This document shows positions 1 through 9,679 of a stretch of 64,000 bases of DNA, in pieces; the stretch's first letter is position 1, and each line of letters begins with the position of its first letter. This DNA is from Novakomyces olei. Taxonomy: Eukaryota; Ascomycota; Novakomycetes; Novakomycetales; Novakomycetaceae. The notes under the pieces are model-generated. The model was not told where the DNA came from. It was given only the letters and a program-made list of their open reading frames with translations, and did not search any database. The stretch covers positions 595,001 to 659,000 of the forward strand of contig JADEYG010000004.1 of assembly GCA_016906335.1 (NCBI GenBank), written 5' to 3'. Both the position numbers and the translations under genes were made by a program.

Positions 1-376
1 CACAAGCAGGAAAATGGAGCAACCGGAAAGGAAAAAAGGTAAATAACCCAGATGTGAGAAAGTGTTTTATACAATATGAATAGCATAGAAAAGTATTTTA
101 ATAAGGCATTGGCATAGGACAACTGACTGTAGGGATTTGATTTGAATCAAATTGTTGTATGTATATAGAATTACTGTATATAGAATTGTTTTAATAGAAT
201 TATTGTAATAGAATTACTGTATATAGAATTATTTATGTAGAATATTGTTATAGAATTATTTCAATAGAGTAACAGGATAGCGCGTAATTGCTGTGTAATA
301 GCTGTCAAAAATATACATAAAATGTATAAATCAATTTGCTATTTGATCGCTATCCAATAGAATGGCAGCGCGTTGA
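1..376. other. AT-rich flank upstream of OCT1
   Basis: No complete gene is visible. The first about 50 bases could be read as the basic tail of a gene entering from the left, followed by a GTAAAT donor-like site near base 40, but this is too short to support a call. Bases about 150-270 hold an imperfect AT-rich repeat built from TAGAATTATT-like units. The stretch probably contains the promoter and 5' UTR of the peptidase gene that follows. Confidence 0.4.
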
Positions 377-1414
377 ATGAAAGCCATGCAAAGATGTCTT
401 TGCGTGAGAAGCTTTCCACCCGCGATTTCATTAAGAAGATGTATATCATCAGCGGCAAAAGCCGCACATATAATAAATTCAGCAGGCGAGCAGGACTCTG
501 TCCTGGGCGAGCTGTTTGATAAGCCATCGGCACTCGCACAGTTACGGGCACCGGGCGGACAGGAAACAGGTCTTTTCTTAAACAAATGGATCAAGTCACC
601 GAGTGGCTTTTTGTCATTTGCTGAATCGACTTTAGCGTCTGCACAAGCGTTGACGGCGGAGATAAGCGCCAATGGACTACGGCAGCGTCCGCAGAGAGTC
701 ATTAAAGACTTTGATCGGTTAAGTGATTCTCTGTGCAATGTTCTCGACATGGCCGAGTGTGTCCGACACGTGCATCCAGACTCGGCCTATGTTGAGGCGG
801 CCGATCAAGCGTTTGCTTCTCTTTATGAATTTATGAATGTTTTAAATACGCACCAGGGCCTGTATGAAGTGATCCGGTCTATAGTAGACGACGAGGCAAA
901 GATTGGGTCTTTGTCACGGGAGGAACGGCAAGTTGCGTACACTTACTTTCGCGACTTTGAAAAATCGGGAGTAACTTTGCCCGCAACGGACCGCCAAAAA
1001 TTTGTAGAATTAACGAGCCTTATCTCCACTGCGGGTCGGCAGTTTTTCAGTCAGTGCGGACCTGCTCGGGATTACGTACGTGTTGCAGCGGATGACGTCA
1101 GGGGCGATGAGCCGGAGCTAAAGGCTCTCGGAATCGACTGCGTGAGAGGCCACTACTACTTGCCCACTAGTGGAGCACAGTACTACCGCTTGCTCCAGCG
1201 ATTACGGTCGGATACAGTGAAAAGGACACTGATGGGCGAAAGTCTGAGGTCCGCACCCGAGCAAATTGAGCTGCTCGATATCTCCTTGAGGGCAAAGGCT
1301 GATTTGGCAAAATTGGTTGGGTACTCTAGCTATGGAGAATTGCAGTTGAATGATAAAATGGCTCGCAGCCCGGGTATGTAGTATATGATTAATTAATTAA
1401 TTAATTAATTAATT

Positions 1415-1451
<37 letters not shown>

Positions 1452-2902
1452 TTTGTTTGTTTGTTTGTTTGTTTGTTTGTTTGTTTGTTTGTTTGTTTGT
1501 TTGTTTGTTTGTTTGTTTGTTTGTTTGTTTGTTTGTTTGTTTGTTTGTTTGTTTGTTTGTTTGTTCATATTTCTAATGACCAGATTCCGTTCTCGAGTTT
1601 CTCCATTCTCTGGCGGCCACAAACATGACGTTTGCACAACAGCAGATTGCAGACCTAAAAAAATTCCGAGACTCTATTGAGGCCCATAGCGGACCAATAG
1701 AAGCATGGAATAAGGACAGGTTCCTGTCTCTTTTTCAACAAGCACAGCGTAACGATTTGAACCTTGAAAATGGCTCTGATCGAGCAATCAAAGAGTACTT
1801 TTCAGTGGGCACAGTAGTCCAGGGCCTTTCACGACTGGCGACTGCACTTTTCGGTATTCGATTATCACCCCGAAGTCCGATTCGAGGCGAAGTGTGGCAC
1901 AAATCTGTCGTCCCGCTTGACGTTGTGAGTGAAAGAGATGGGCTAATTGGTATCCTTTATTGTGATTTATTCTGGAGGCCTGGAAAGCTTTCGGGAGCCT
2001 CGCATTTCACCATTAGATGCTCTAGAAGAATCGATGACGATGAGGCAAATAATGTTTCAATTGATGAAGGTGACGGGTCTGTGCCATCCACTGATTCTCA
2101 TCCGGCACCTTTAGCCGTACGCGAATTTGCAGACGGCCGAACCTTTCAATTACCTACAATCGGGCTCTTTTGTGACTTTAAGCTCCCATCGGCGAATGGC
2201 GATCTAACTTTTCTAAGACTCTCTGAAGTAGAAACACTTTTTCATGAATTCGGCCACGCTCTGCACTCAATGCTGGGCCGAACTGCTTATCATAATCACG
2301 CTGGTACACGATGTGCTGCTGATTTTGTGGAGTTGCCCTCTGTATTAATGGAGCATTTTGCCCGCAGCCCGCGGGTGCTGCCTCTGTTTGCCCGTAATTA
2401 TTACACGGGAAAATTGCTGGACACAGAGAACCCGCAAGTGCAGTATATGCTGGCACAAAGGCCGACTGCGCTGGATACCCATCAGCAAATACTGTATGCC
2501 CTGATTGATCAGGAACTGCACTCTGCCCGTGGACTGGAACCAGGGTTTTCTTCCACTAAAGTTTACCAGCAAGTAAACAGGGATTGGGGAGTCTTTGCTC
2601 TGGCTCCAGGAGCCTCTTGGCAGGCACAGTTTGGGCATTTGAACAGTTATGGATCAACTTACTATTCTTACCTGTTTGATAGTGCGATTGCTGCTAAAGT
2701 CTGGAGTGCTGTTTTTGCCCTTGATCCTTTGTCCCGGGACGCCGGTGAAAATTATGACAAGCAAGTACTGAGCTGGGGAGGCAGCCGCAATCCCTGGACA
2801 TCTCTGGCAAGTCTGTTGAATATGCCAGAGATCGGAGAGGGTGGAAGAAAGGCAATGGATCAAGTGGGCCAATGGGGACACGAATTGCAGAGGACTGTTT
2901 AA
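377..2902 (+). CDS. OCT1: Mitochondrial intermediate peptidase (M3 family, Oct1/MIPEP)
   Basis: Matrix zinc metalloprotease that removes an N-terminal octapeptide from imported mitochondrial precursors after MPP cleavage. Two exons, 377-1373 and 1584-2902, join in frame to 771 aa, the family's usual size. The junction reads ARSPDSVLEFL, matching the conserved family segment. The N-terminus is rich in Arg, Ser and Ala and lacks acids, as expected of a presequence, so the ATG at 377 is a good start. The family signature HEFGH is at residues 553-557, with the likely third zinc ligand Glu582 in FVELPS. The 210-nt intron (1374-1583) has donor GTATGT, branch CTAAT and acceptor CAG and is filled with TTAA, TTTA and TTTG repeats. 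AATAAA lies just past the stop. Known family; identification is firm. Confidence 0.93.
1388..1565. repeat. Compound microsatellite (TTAA)n-(TTTA)n-(TTTG)n inside the OCT1 intron
   Basis: Three tetranucleotide runs follow one another: TTAA units to about 1420, TTTA units to about 1452, then about 28 TTTG units to 1565. They occupy most of the intron, leaving only the donor and the branch/acceptor region free. The T-rich run forms an extended polypyrimidine-like tract before the branch point. Confidence 0.9.
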
Positions 2903-3015
2903 TTGTATAAATGTATAAATAATGAATGATAAATAAAAAAACATAATTCGAACCTATCAATTTGGAGAAGCAATAATATACAATAGTAAATATAGAGTTT
3001 TACTATACAAATACG

Positions 3016-4355
3016 TTAGAGTCCGTGGTATATATAGCAAGCAACAGCGACTGGCCTTTTCTGTATTTTAAGGTAATGCAAATGTACAGCTGCAGACGGT
3101 ATTTCGCTCTTGATCTAAACAGATTAGAGAAAACAAAGAAAGGTCGAAGCCTACCTGCTCTATTTGTATATTTCTGGGTAAAAATATACATATCACATGA
3201 GATAGCTGCCTTGTGATATCCCAAATAATCCGGCTAATCCAGGTCAATACTGTGAGTAAATAGATAACATAAAAGCCTGACTGTCATCTTGTGCGAATGA
3301 TTGCATAAACAACAAGAGCACTTACATATCAAGCGGCTTCATCTGCAAAAGGTCGAAATACTTGTCGTGCAAGTAAGTCGGGCCACCCCATGGAGGGCTG
3401 CAAAAAATTGCGCTTGCCTGAGTTGTTAGAAATTTATTTATTAATCAATTAATTAATTAATGTATTTATTTATTTATTTATTTATTTATTTATTTTATTT
3501 TATTTTATTTTATTTTATTTTATTTTATTTTATTTTATTTTATTTTATTTTATTTTATTTTATTTTATTTTATTTTATTTTATTTTATTTTATTTTATTT
3601 TATTTTATTTTATTTTATTTTATTTTATTTTATTTTATTTTATCAGGGTATACCGGAACGTCAACGAGACTCATGATATTTTTCACATTGCGCACATCGC
3701 CAATAAAGAACTCGATTCTATCATCCACGCCGTAGATACGAGCATTGTGTTGGGCACATTTGAGTTTGACTGGATCAATATCAAAAGCGTACACTGAACG
3801 TTTAGTATTTTAATAAACAACCAAATTGTATAAGTTAACAAACAAATTTACAGATATCTAACCTTTGTCAAAGAAATGCGCAAATTGAATAGTATTCCCA
3901 CCGCATCCGCAACATAAGTCTATTATAGTAGACGGCCGTCGCTGGTCGCGTTGGCGGTACAGAGTTTCTGCAATATGTATTGCCAGACTTTGCGGCGTTA
4001 CAGAGTACCAAGACTCGTAATCCAGCCGGCAGCCTTCGTCGAACAGTGAGAATAAACGGTGCCTAATCGATTAGAAGGCTGACAGCCAAAAATAAAAATT
4101 ATCGACATCTGCTCGCGCACACCTTTTTATCCAGTACTTTTTAAGTTCACGTGGTATCGTATGCTCCGAATACTCAAGCGGGACAGACTCGTCACAATCA
4201 GCTGCGTCAGTTTCCGTGAATCTTCGAATCCCCGTCTCTGCCGCCGCATCCACCACCATAATTACTCTGGCCCTCGCGCAGCCATTGCTATGTTTAACGG
4301 TTTGTACTACTGCACCCTTAATTGTACGTTGGACACTCAAACCTGCATAGACCAA
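3016..4355 (-). CDS. TGS1: Trimethylguanosine synthase (snRNA/snoRNA cap hypermethylase)
   Basis: SAM-dependent enzyme that converts m7G caps of snRNAs and snoRNAs to 2,2,7-trimethylguanosine. Six exons on the minus strand (4355-4123, 4062-3863, 3793-3654, 3417-3326, 3233-3155, 3114-3016) join in frame to 280 aa. Seen in order: ELKKYWIKRHRLFSLFDEG, then WYSVTP, the SAM site IIDLCCGCGGNTIQFA, the AFDIDPVKL acidic loop and the catalytic SPPWGG motif; a late block reads IFLPRN. All are diagnostic of TGS1. Intron 3 (3653-3418) is expanded by an ATTTT microsatellite. The protein is a compact catalytic form without the long N-terminal region of animal TGS1. It is divergent from SF3B6. The start at 4355 is the first in-frame Met; the extreme N-terminus is less certain than the core. 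Confidence 0.88.
3460..3643. repeat. (TTTA)n-(TTTTA)n microsatellite inside TGS1 intron 3
   Basis: About eight TTTA units are followed by roughly 30 near-perfect TTTTA units (3494-3643). The run lies wholly between the acceptor (3418) and donor (3653) of the third TGS1 intron; on the TGS1 sense strand it reads AAAAT. Open frames across it are repeat artefacts. Confidence 0.92.
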
Positions 4356-4539
4356 TTCATAGTTTATCGTTTTAAAGTGTCACCGTAACTTTATATAACG
4401 TTTAGTGGTACATTTTTATACCTTAATAATTCTGCTCCATCAAGTTCAAACATCGCTCAATGTTACTACACGTCTCCATACATTGATCTCGTAAATTTAT
4501 CTTTTAATCTACACAAGTTCATACTGTGCATGTTCCCTA
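4356..4539. promoter_or_regulatory. Shared bidirectional promoter of TGS1 and SF3B6
   Basis: Only 184 bp separate the divergent starts of TGS1 (minus) and SF3B6 (plus), so both promoters must lie here or overlap the 5' ends. I see no clear TATA box or known factor site. The call is inferred from gene arrangement. Confidence 0.5.
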
Positions 4540-5086
4540 ATGGCTGGCCGCGGCACACAGGGCTCCCGTATCGGCTCTGATGTGAACAAAATTCTTCAGG
4601 TATACATTCGAAGCTGCTTCAGTCTATCAGAAACACTAATGAGTTTTTAGGTCAAAAATCTGAATTTCAAAGTGAGCGCAAACAAGATCTTGTTTGGTTT
4701 TACTAACGATCGCGCGCAGAGCACAGGTGAAGATTTGTACGACCTGTTTGGGAAATACGGGGCGATTCGGCAAATACGAATGTCAGTGTCTATCGTTTCG
4801 TCTTCTAATTTTATAGGGGAACAGACTCGAAAACAAAAGGAACTGCCTACATTGTGTACGAAGATGTTTACGATGCCAAAAGTGCCTGTGAAAAATTGAA
4901 CGGCTTTAATTTTGGTGATCGGTACCTCATTGGTAAATTAAACTGGAATCAAATTTGCTCGATTTTATTTTGCTGACTGTTGTAGTCTCATATTTTATTC
5001 CAGAGAAAAGGGAAACGGACGTGAGAACAATTGCAGAACGGCAAGCTGCCTTGGAAGAGCTGAAAAAGAATTATGGAATATCTTGA
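4540..5086 (+). CDS. SF3B6: SF3b subunit p14 (SF3B6), RRM protein
   Basis: Small RRM protein of the U2 snRNP SF3b complex that contacts the branch-point region together with SF3B1. Five exons (4540-4599, 4651-4671, 4720-4781, 4817-4932, 4986-5086) give 119 aa, close to the human 125 aa. Visible family blocks are DVNKILQVKNLNFK, LYDLFGKYGAIRQIRM, GTAYIVYEDVYDAKSAC and the tail ELKKNYGIS. The four introns are 51, 48, 35 and 53 nt; the second carries a perfect TACTAAC branch point and the third is only 35 nt. The gene is split unusually finely for its length. Its product helps recognise the same branch points seen in its own introns. It converges on CWF19L1. Confidence 0.9.
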
Positions 5087-5309
5087 ACTATAGAAAGTAT
5101 CGAAAAGGGTTCACAATCGTCTCGAGACTGCGGACAGACTTTGCCGCAGCACATTTAGCAAATATTCAGTTTGCTATTCTTGTCGTTTCAACCTCAATCA
5201 TTATACCTTCTTATACTTATTTCTATTTGCTTTGAGAAGTTTAACGTTTAAGCTTAATCTCTTTGCTGTTCCAATCTATAAGATATTCTGCATAGGCAAG
5301 ATACTGACT

Positions 5310-7055
5310 CTACTCTAGAGTAAAATCAAAATTTTTAAAGGCTTCTTTGAATAAAGAAGCATCCTTCTCCTCCTCTTCATGTGTCTGTGCATTCGCTCGC
5401 CAATCCACTCTAGACTCGACATCCAAAACATGTGCCATAACCCTCCGGCCAAATTGCAAGTCAAACCGCTCCCGTGGATCTAAACTAGCAACAAAGCTTT
5501 CCACTGACCCGTCATTCTTACTCACAGTAAAATGAAAGTAATCATTGTCAGCAGAATCGACATGTCTCTCTTGAAATTGTAGGGACATCTCTTTTCCTGC
5601 CTCCAGAAAGGATGAGGCCACTTTATCCACCTTTCCGCGTGGTACAGGCAGACACTGCCAATGTAAATGTACAAGAGATGAGCGCGAAAGCTCGTACATT
5701 ACCAGGTCGCAATCAAAATCTGCAAACATCTTCAAAAGTGAAATACGGTACTTTTCTACCTCTTTTTCAACGTGGCTTCTAGTGTCTGGCGGTAATAGAT
5801 TAAGAGTAGCACTGTGAGACATTGGTACTATTAAAACGTGGCCCGAAAAATTGGCCTTTTCCGACCAATGGTGAGGAGTAGTAAGTGGGCCTTTCGGAAG
5901 AGCTACAAGTTAGCACGTAGGTGAAAATAAATTAACAAAAAATTAAACAAATAAAAAAAATCTGTAAACTTAAAATTCGACCATGTTCATATCACACTTA
6001 CCCAGATACGTTTCCTCTGCGATAGAGATCAAAAGATGCTGCTCAAGCTGAGGATTCGCCAAGCAGAAAAAGCAAGTGTCGGCTATTATCAGTAATGGAA
6101 AATAAATAAAATTGAGAAAGCTTACGCCGAACGTTGCTTATTTTGTTGCGTCGTTGCCTCTTTCCCCCGCGACTATCATCAGAAAGGTACCGTGTAGGGT
6201 TAGGGTTTTCACGCCCCCCAATCTTTTGCTCGCGAGAAGCAGCAGCTACAAAAGGGTTTGGAGCCAAATCGGTCTCTGAGCTGTATTGGTTGGGTGAAAC
6301 GTTGAAGGCATAAAACCACTTTGAACCCGACTTGTTCATGAAACTAGCAAGGGCAATAAATCGAGTCGATTTCAAGCGTTCGCCATCTTCTGATTTACGC
6401 GCACAACGATAAGGCGGCTTTTCAAAAAACGCAGAGCCAGGTACGAACCAGTACTGAGGCCTTAAACTTTGGCCGACTTGAGCTAATGACGCTTTTCCAG
6501 CTTCTGTGCTGTTAATTCCCTTGGGCCATTCGCTACTTGTAAGAACATCCACGTCTCTCGTCGTGCTCCAGTTTGTTTCGTCACTGCCCATAAAAGCCAA
6601 TGTTACTCCTTCTTTTGTTTTTACGGTAGACTGGCTTTCACAATACATTAGATTTCCCGTTATGAAGCCCTGATTTTCTGTAGCCTTGCTTTCCAAGCGA
6701 GGATGAAGGCGCCGTCGCCCCGTTGTGAAATACGTTTCTAAAGGCACTTTGAGAATTAGTAAAGTATATAAAACAGTACAAAACGAGACGTATATAAACG
6801 GATTTTGTCAAATGCCAATAAGTACCTTTAAGCGCTGAATTGCATAACTGTTCTGCCGTATCGTCGCTCAATTCGTCAGAAAAGGTGTTGCCTAATATGA
6901 TAAGGCATGAAAAGCCGTGCTTTTTGTTAAGCGCTGCGGCTTTTGAAAAAAGTTTTTCAAGCGCGGCTTCTTGCGCTGAATCAGAATCGCACGCACCGAA
7001 AACAAGGCTTTTTTGTCAGCAAAAAACTAATTGTAGGGCCGTACATTTTGGCCAT
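5310..7055 (-). CDS. CWF19L1: CWF19-like protein 1 / Drn1 (debranching-associated, CwfJ family)
   Basis: Spliceosome-disassembly factor related to the lariat debranching enzyme partner Drn1. Five exons (7055-7045, 7007-6826, 6746-6126, 6082-6002, 5902-5310) give 495 aa, the usual family length. The N-terminal metallophosphoesterase-like domain begins MAKILVFGACDSD and contains LIILGNTFSDEL and DVLTSSEWPKGI. The CwfJ C-terminal HIT-like domain begins CFFCLANPQLEQHL and has HVLIVPMSHS and LVHLHWQCLPVP. The first exon codes only 11 bases and is followed by a 37-nt intron with branch TGCTGAC; intron 3 is 43 nt. A TTAGGG-type motif at 6195-6209 is coding here (ENPNPT). Divergent from UTP18. Confidence 0.9.
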
Positions 7056-7271
7056 TGTGCCATTGAAAGCGCAGGCCTATTTGTGTGCCTTGATGTGTAC
7101 AATAATAAAAAGAATAAATATGAATTTAATAGTGTGGGGGACTGTGATTATACAAAATTATAACAAGCAAATACTGATGGATAAAAAATAAATATAAATT
7201 ACCAATCTGCGAATAATTTTGGAGGAATAATAAATACGCTATCAAGATAAAAAAATTATAATCAACTTGTA
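7056..7271. promoter_or_regulatory. Shared bidirectional promoter of CWF19L1 and UTP18
   Basis: 216 bp separate the two divergent starts. The interval is AT-rich with several TATA-like stretches, and no specific factor site is recognised. The call follows from gene arrangement. Confidence 0.5.
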
Positions 7272-8965
7272 ATGGCAGCGACCAAAATCGAGGACGAAGA
7301 AAGGCGGCTAGAAAGTTTGATTTTTGGTGATGAATCAGCCGTTATTGAGCATTCAAATGGCACAGAATCTGTGGTCGCGCCGTTAAATGGCGAAGAATAC
7401 GATACATCGGCAATTCCAGACGAAGAGGTAAAACAAAAAGAATGACCAAAAACCCAAAACCCAAAAGACAAAAGACAAAAAGACAAAAAGACAAACAGAC
7501 TTGAAACTAGTTAAAAAACCTATTCTAACATCAGCTGTTCTTTATCGACACAGAATCTGCACCAGCAAAGCCTTCTCAGGACAGCCAAATTGAAGAGAAA
7601 CAGCAATTTGTCGAAGAGTCAGTGTGGCACGACAGCGACGACGATAATCTAGTTATATCCTTAGACGCAAGTTCGCGTTTGAAAAAATTACGAGGTTCCG
7701 CAGAGGAACAACAGCTTTTGGGCAAGGAGTACGTGTTACGGCTGCGCCGGCAGTATGAGCGTATCTACCCACCACCGGAGTGGGTGACTCGAGCAGAGCA
7801 AAGGCACAATCGGAAACGGATCAAAGCCATTGCTCAAGGCGCACAGGACTCTGACAGCGGCAGCAGCAGCTCAGGCGCTGAGAATGAAGAATTGATGGTT
7901 GATCCTTTCCGGGATTTGTTTTCACAAAGCGAAGGCTTTCGGCGCAATACTCAAACAGATCCTTTACCCCCGGGCACTATTGATATCAGGGCTTTACGTG
8001 ATGCGAATGTAAAAGCACCTTCAGCCTCTGCTATCCAGTCTATTGATTTCCATCCTTCAAGGCCGCTCTTAATAACGGGAGGCTATGATAGGACAATACG
8101 AATGTTCTCCGTGGACGGTAAAGCCAATCCTTTAGTGACATCGGCACATTTACGAAATATGCGAATACAAACATGTCGATTCTCGATGGACGGAACCAGT
8201 GTGTATGCGGGTGGGCGACGTCGGTATATGTACGTTTGGCAGTTGGAATTAGGCAGAATTAAAAAGATTTCTCGCATGTATGGGCACGAGGATTCTCAGC
8301 CGTCGCTTGAGCGATTTGCCCCTAGTCCCGATGGTGAGCTAGTGGCATTAATTGGTTCCAGTGGCACTATAAACATTATTTCCGCCCACACGGGGCAGTG
8401 GGTGCAGGAGGCTAAAGTGGGAGAGCCGATCGCTGACGTTGTATGGGATGCCTTTGACCGGAAAGATTCTGCGGGAGACAGTATGGTTCTTTTTGTACTT
8501 TCCGTCACGGGCAAAATCAGCGAGTACGATGCTCGTAGTGGCCGCATTACTCGCACTTGGCTCGATGAAGGAGCAATTACGTCTACAACGCTGGCAGTAG
8601 CCAAAGACTGGATTGCGGTTGGCAGCAAATCTGGTATCGTCAACCTGTACGACAGATCCACACCCGTTGCTGTGGATAATCTTACACGTGTCCCGCACAA
8701 AGTAATCACGAGTCTGGTCACTCCCATATCTCAATTAGCCTTCAACGCTACTGGAGAACTGCTAGTTATGGCCTCAAGGGCGAAAAAGGATGCTCTACGA
8801 CTCGTCCATTCACAGTCCGGATCAGTGTTTGCCAACTGGCCTACGGGCCGGACCCGGATAGGTCGTGTTGGCGCAGTAGCATTTTCCGCACACTCGGAAC
8901 TGTTGGCCGTCGGAGACGAAAGGGGTCGCGTCGGGCTGTGGAACATTAAGCATTATTCAACATGA
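7272..8965 (+). CDS. UTP18: U3 snoRNP-associated protein Utp18 (WD40, SSU processome)
   Basis: WD40 component of the UTP-B module of the small-subunit processome, needed for early 18S pre-rRNA cleavage in the nucleolus. Two exons (7272-7427, 7535-8965) join in frame to 528 aa. The junction gives DEELFFIDTESAPAK, and the acidic VWHDSDDDNLVISL segment typical of Utp18 follows. An RLRRQYERIYPPPEWV block precedes the beta-propeller; recognisable WD repeats include IDFHPSRPLLITGGYDRTIR and FAPSPDGELVALIGS, and the last blade ends VGLWNIKHYST. The 107-nt intron has branch ATTCTAAC and acceptor CAG. AATTAAAA-rich sequence follows the stop. Confidence 0.9.
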
Positions 8966-9679
8966 TAAACTGCATTTGTACGTGTATTTGACTAAACCTG
9001 GAGATTTATAGATTTTAAATTGTAATAATTGCAATATTCTTCTGTAGTTTTATAAGATTAAAATAGCTTTAAAATTAAAATAACTTTAATATGTGTATAT
9101 AATTCTCGTTAGTTGCGACTGGCCGTTTTTGATAATGATTATAATTAATTTTAGTTAGAAGGCTATAATATAATGCTATATGCTTTTAGCAGTTTACAAT
9201 GAACAAGAATCGTTGGACTAGAAAATAGTATTCAAATGCAAAGAAATCTGATGCAAAAATCTTAATCAACTAAAGCTTAGCTCATAATCAATAGTAATAC
9301 TCCACAATCAAAGCGCACGACGAGGAAAGCATTATACATAGTTCGCCATATAAAACCCAACCACAAAACTCGGCAAATATAATTCGCAGAAACGACAGGT
9401 CGGATTAATTCTCAAGTAGCGAATAAAAAGTAACAAATAAAACTTTTTCTATTTATATGCGGGTGCGTTTAGGGAATAATAATAGCACTAAACCGCTTAC
9501 CCCGACTCTGCAAAATATCCCAACCTGGGATACGGGATGTGGGGCGGTGGGCCTGGGCTCTTCTATGTAAAAATCCGTGCTTATAAAGAGGAAGCCCACG
9601 TTACGTGTCAGAGCCACAATTCCACAGCCCGCGTGGAGTACGGCTGACGCGTGAAACCCGTCTGCTAATACTGTGAATA
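8966..9679. other. Intergenic region upstream of the sugar-acid dehydratase
   Basis: No gene is supported. The first about 350 bases are AT-rich 3' sequence after UTP18. TATA-like elements occur at about 9350 (CATATAAAACCC) and 9581 (TTATAAAGAG), the latter about 95 bp before the dehydratase ATG. A short perfect inverted repeat at 9517-9531 is listed separately. Confidence 0.5.
9517..9531. promoter_or_regulatory. Palindromic candidate operator ATCCCA-ACC-TGGGAT
   Basis: Perfect 6-bp arms with a 3-bp spacer, about 150 bp upstream of the dehydratase ATG. Such short dyads are often bound by dimeric fungal transcription factors, but no factor is identified; the role is an inference from position and symmetry. 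Confidence 0.3.

Noticed and set aside
1449-1680. Open frames on both strands encoding VCLF or NKQT repeats
   Set aside because: They are translations of the TTTG microsatellite in the OCT1 intron.
3460-3735. Open frame encoding FYFIL repeats
   Set aside because: Translation of the ATTTT microsatellite in a TGS1 intron, antisense to the gene.
4212-4226. B-box-like TTCGAATCCC as a tRNA gene
   Set aside because: No cloverleaf can be drawn around it and it is within TGS1 coding sequence.
6195-6209. Telomere-type box as a regulatory site
   Set aside because: It lies inside CWF19L1 coding sequence and is explained by the codons for NPNPT; the same holds for 63564-63576 in the kinase exon.
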